From: an uncultured Lachnospiraceae bacterium
Lineage (GTDB): Bacteria; Bacillota; Clostridia; Lachnospirales; Lachnospiraceae
Assembly (NCBI GenBank): GCA_910579275.1
Contig: CAJTTO010000085.1
Span: 1-5,265 of the forward strand
Length of the DNA: 5,265 bases
Direction of reading: 5' to 3'
The notes under the pieces were generated by a model. It worked only from the letters and a program-made list of their open reading frames with translations, did no database searches and was not told the DNA's origin. Position numbers and translations under genes: made by a program. This document shows, one piece after another, positions 5,159 to 5,265 of this stretch. The first letter of the stretch is position 1. Each line of letters begins with the position of its first letter.

Positions 5159-5265
5159 CTCCCACTACTTTGGTGGACGTCTGAACAGTAACGAAGAGTT
5201 ACGATATCCACGTAACAGTTCAGCCTTCGGCTTCCTGTTACAGGCATCAAGCCATGCATAACCAC
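5159..5265 (+). ncRNA. Structured RNA candidate, possibly 5' part of a HEARO/omega RNA (runs off window)
   Basis: Plus-strand stems are dense here. CCAC/GTGG (5162-5165 with 5173-5176) comes first, then GTAAC/GTTAC (5188-5192 with 5198-5202) nested in CTGAAC/GTTCAG (5181-5186 with 5218-5223). GTAACAG/CTGTTAC (5212-5218 with 5235-5241) encloses AGCC/GGCT (5222-5225 with 5229-5232). The second and third sets share bases, so alternative folds or a pseudoknot are possible. No convincing protein frame covers it. The segment begins right after ATGA (5155-5158), and HEARO RNAs, the guide RNAs of IscB/IsrB elements, are recalled as inserted after ATGA or GTGA and lying upstream of an HNH-endonuclease gene. 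Sequence recognition is from memory and uncertain. A minus-strand TnpB-type right end is the main alternative. The expected protein gene would be beyond the window. Confidence 0.45.

Noticed and set aside
5165..5265. Minus-strand frame open from the right edge to a TAG at 5165-5167 (33 codons, ending FRRPPK), possible C-terminus of a transposase such as TnpB
   Set aside because: It is short, shows no zinc-ribbon or DRDxNAA-type TnpB ending, and the same bases form strong plus-strand stems. Kept only as an alternative to the RNA interpretation.
1..5265. CRISPR array or toxin-antitoxin/defence cassette
   Set aside because: No regular repeat-spacer pattern is present, and no adjacent gene pair has toxin-antitoxin or defence motifs.

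Overview
The window is a junction between a mobile-element end (about 1-3075) and a housekeeping stretch (about 3075-5105). A structured non-coding segment, probably the start of a second mobile element, occupies the last ~110 bases. The gene content (Tn4451-type TnpW, PD-(D/E)XK nuclease-family transposase, Rep plus tyrosine recombinase, tatD-ksgA), the AGGAGG-like ribosome binding sites and the sigma-A-like promoters suggest a low-to-mid GC Firmicute. A gut Clostridium of the Lachnospiraceae type is my best guess, from recollection of similar proteins and not from a search.

Left part (1-832): two minus-strand genes, tnpW (601-783) and, downstream of it, a PD-(D/E)XK nuclease-family transposase that runs off the left edge (1-522). 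A GC-rich hairpin lies between them. At about 830 this module abuts, head to head, a plus-strand Rep-like frame that begins inside its catalytic domain with no ribosome binding site. This looks like a truncation scar.

Middle (833-3147): the Rep remnant, a complete tyrosine recombinase and a 62-residue Cys-rich protein form a tightly packed plus-strand cassette. They are followed by a 55-base near-perfect hairpin, short direct repeats and a minus-strand tRNA-Lys(CTT) whose 3' end faces the cassette. This is the classic layout of an integrated element next to its tRNA attachment site. The hairpin carries a segment closely matching the tRNA anticodon-arm region, which is the most intriguing signal in the window.

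Right part: divergent promoters for the tRNA and for tatD, then tatD (a metal-dependent DNase) and ksgA (16S rRNA dimethyltransferase) as an apparent operon without the rnmV gene often found between them. A 38-codon ORF with a strong ribosome binding site and a 16-base inverted repeat follow. From about 5159 to the window end the plus strand folds into several nested or alternative stems just after an ATGA. This is compatible with the 5' part of a HEARO/omega RNA of an IscB/IsrB element whose protein gene would lie beyond the window. That assignment is tentative.
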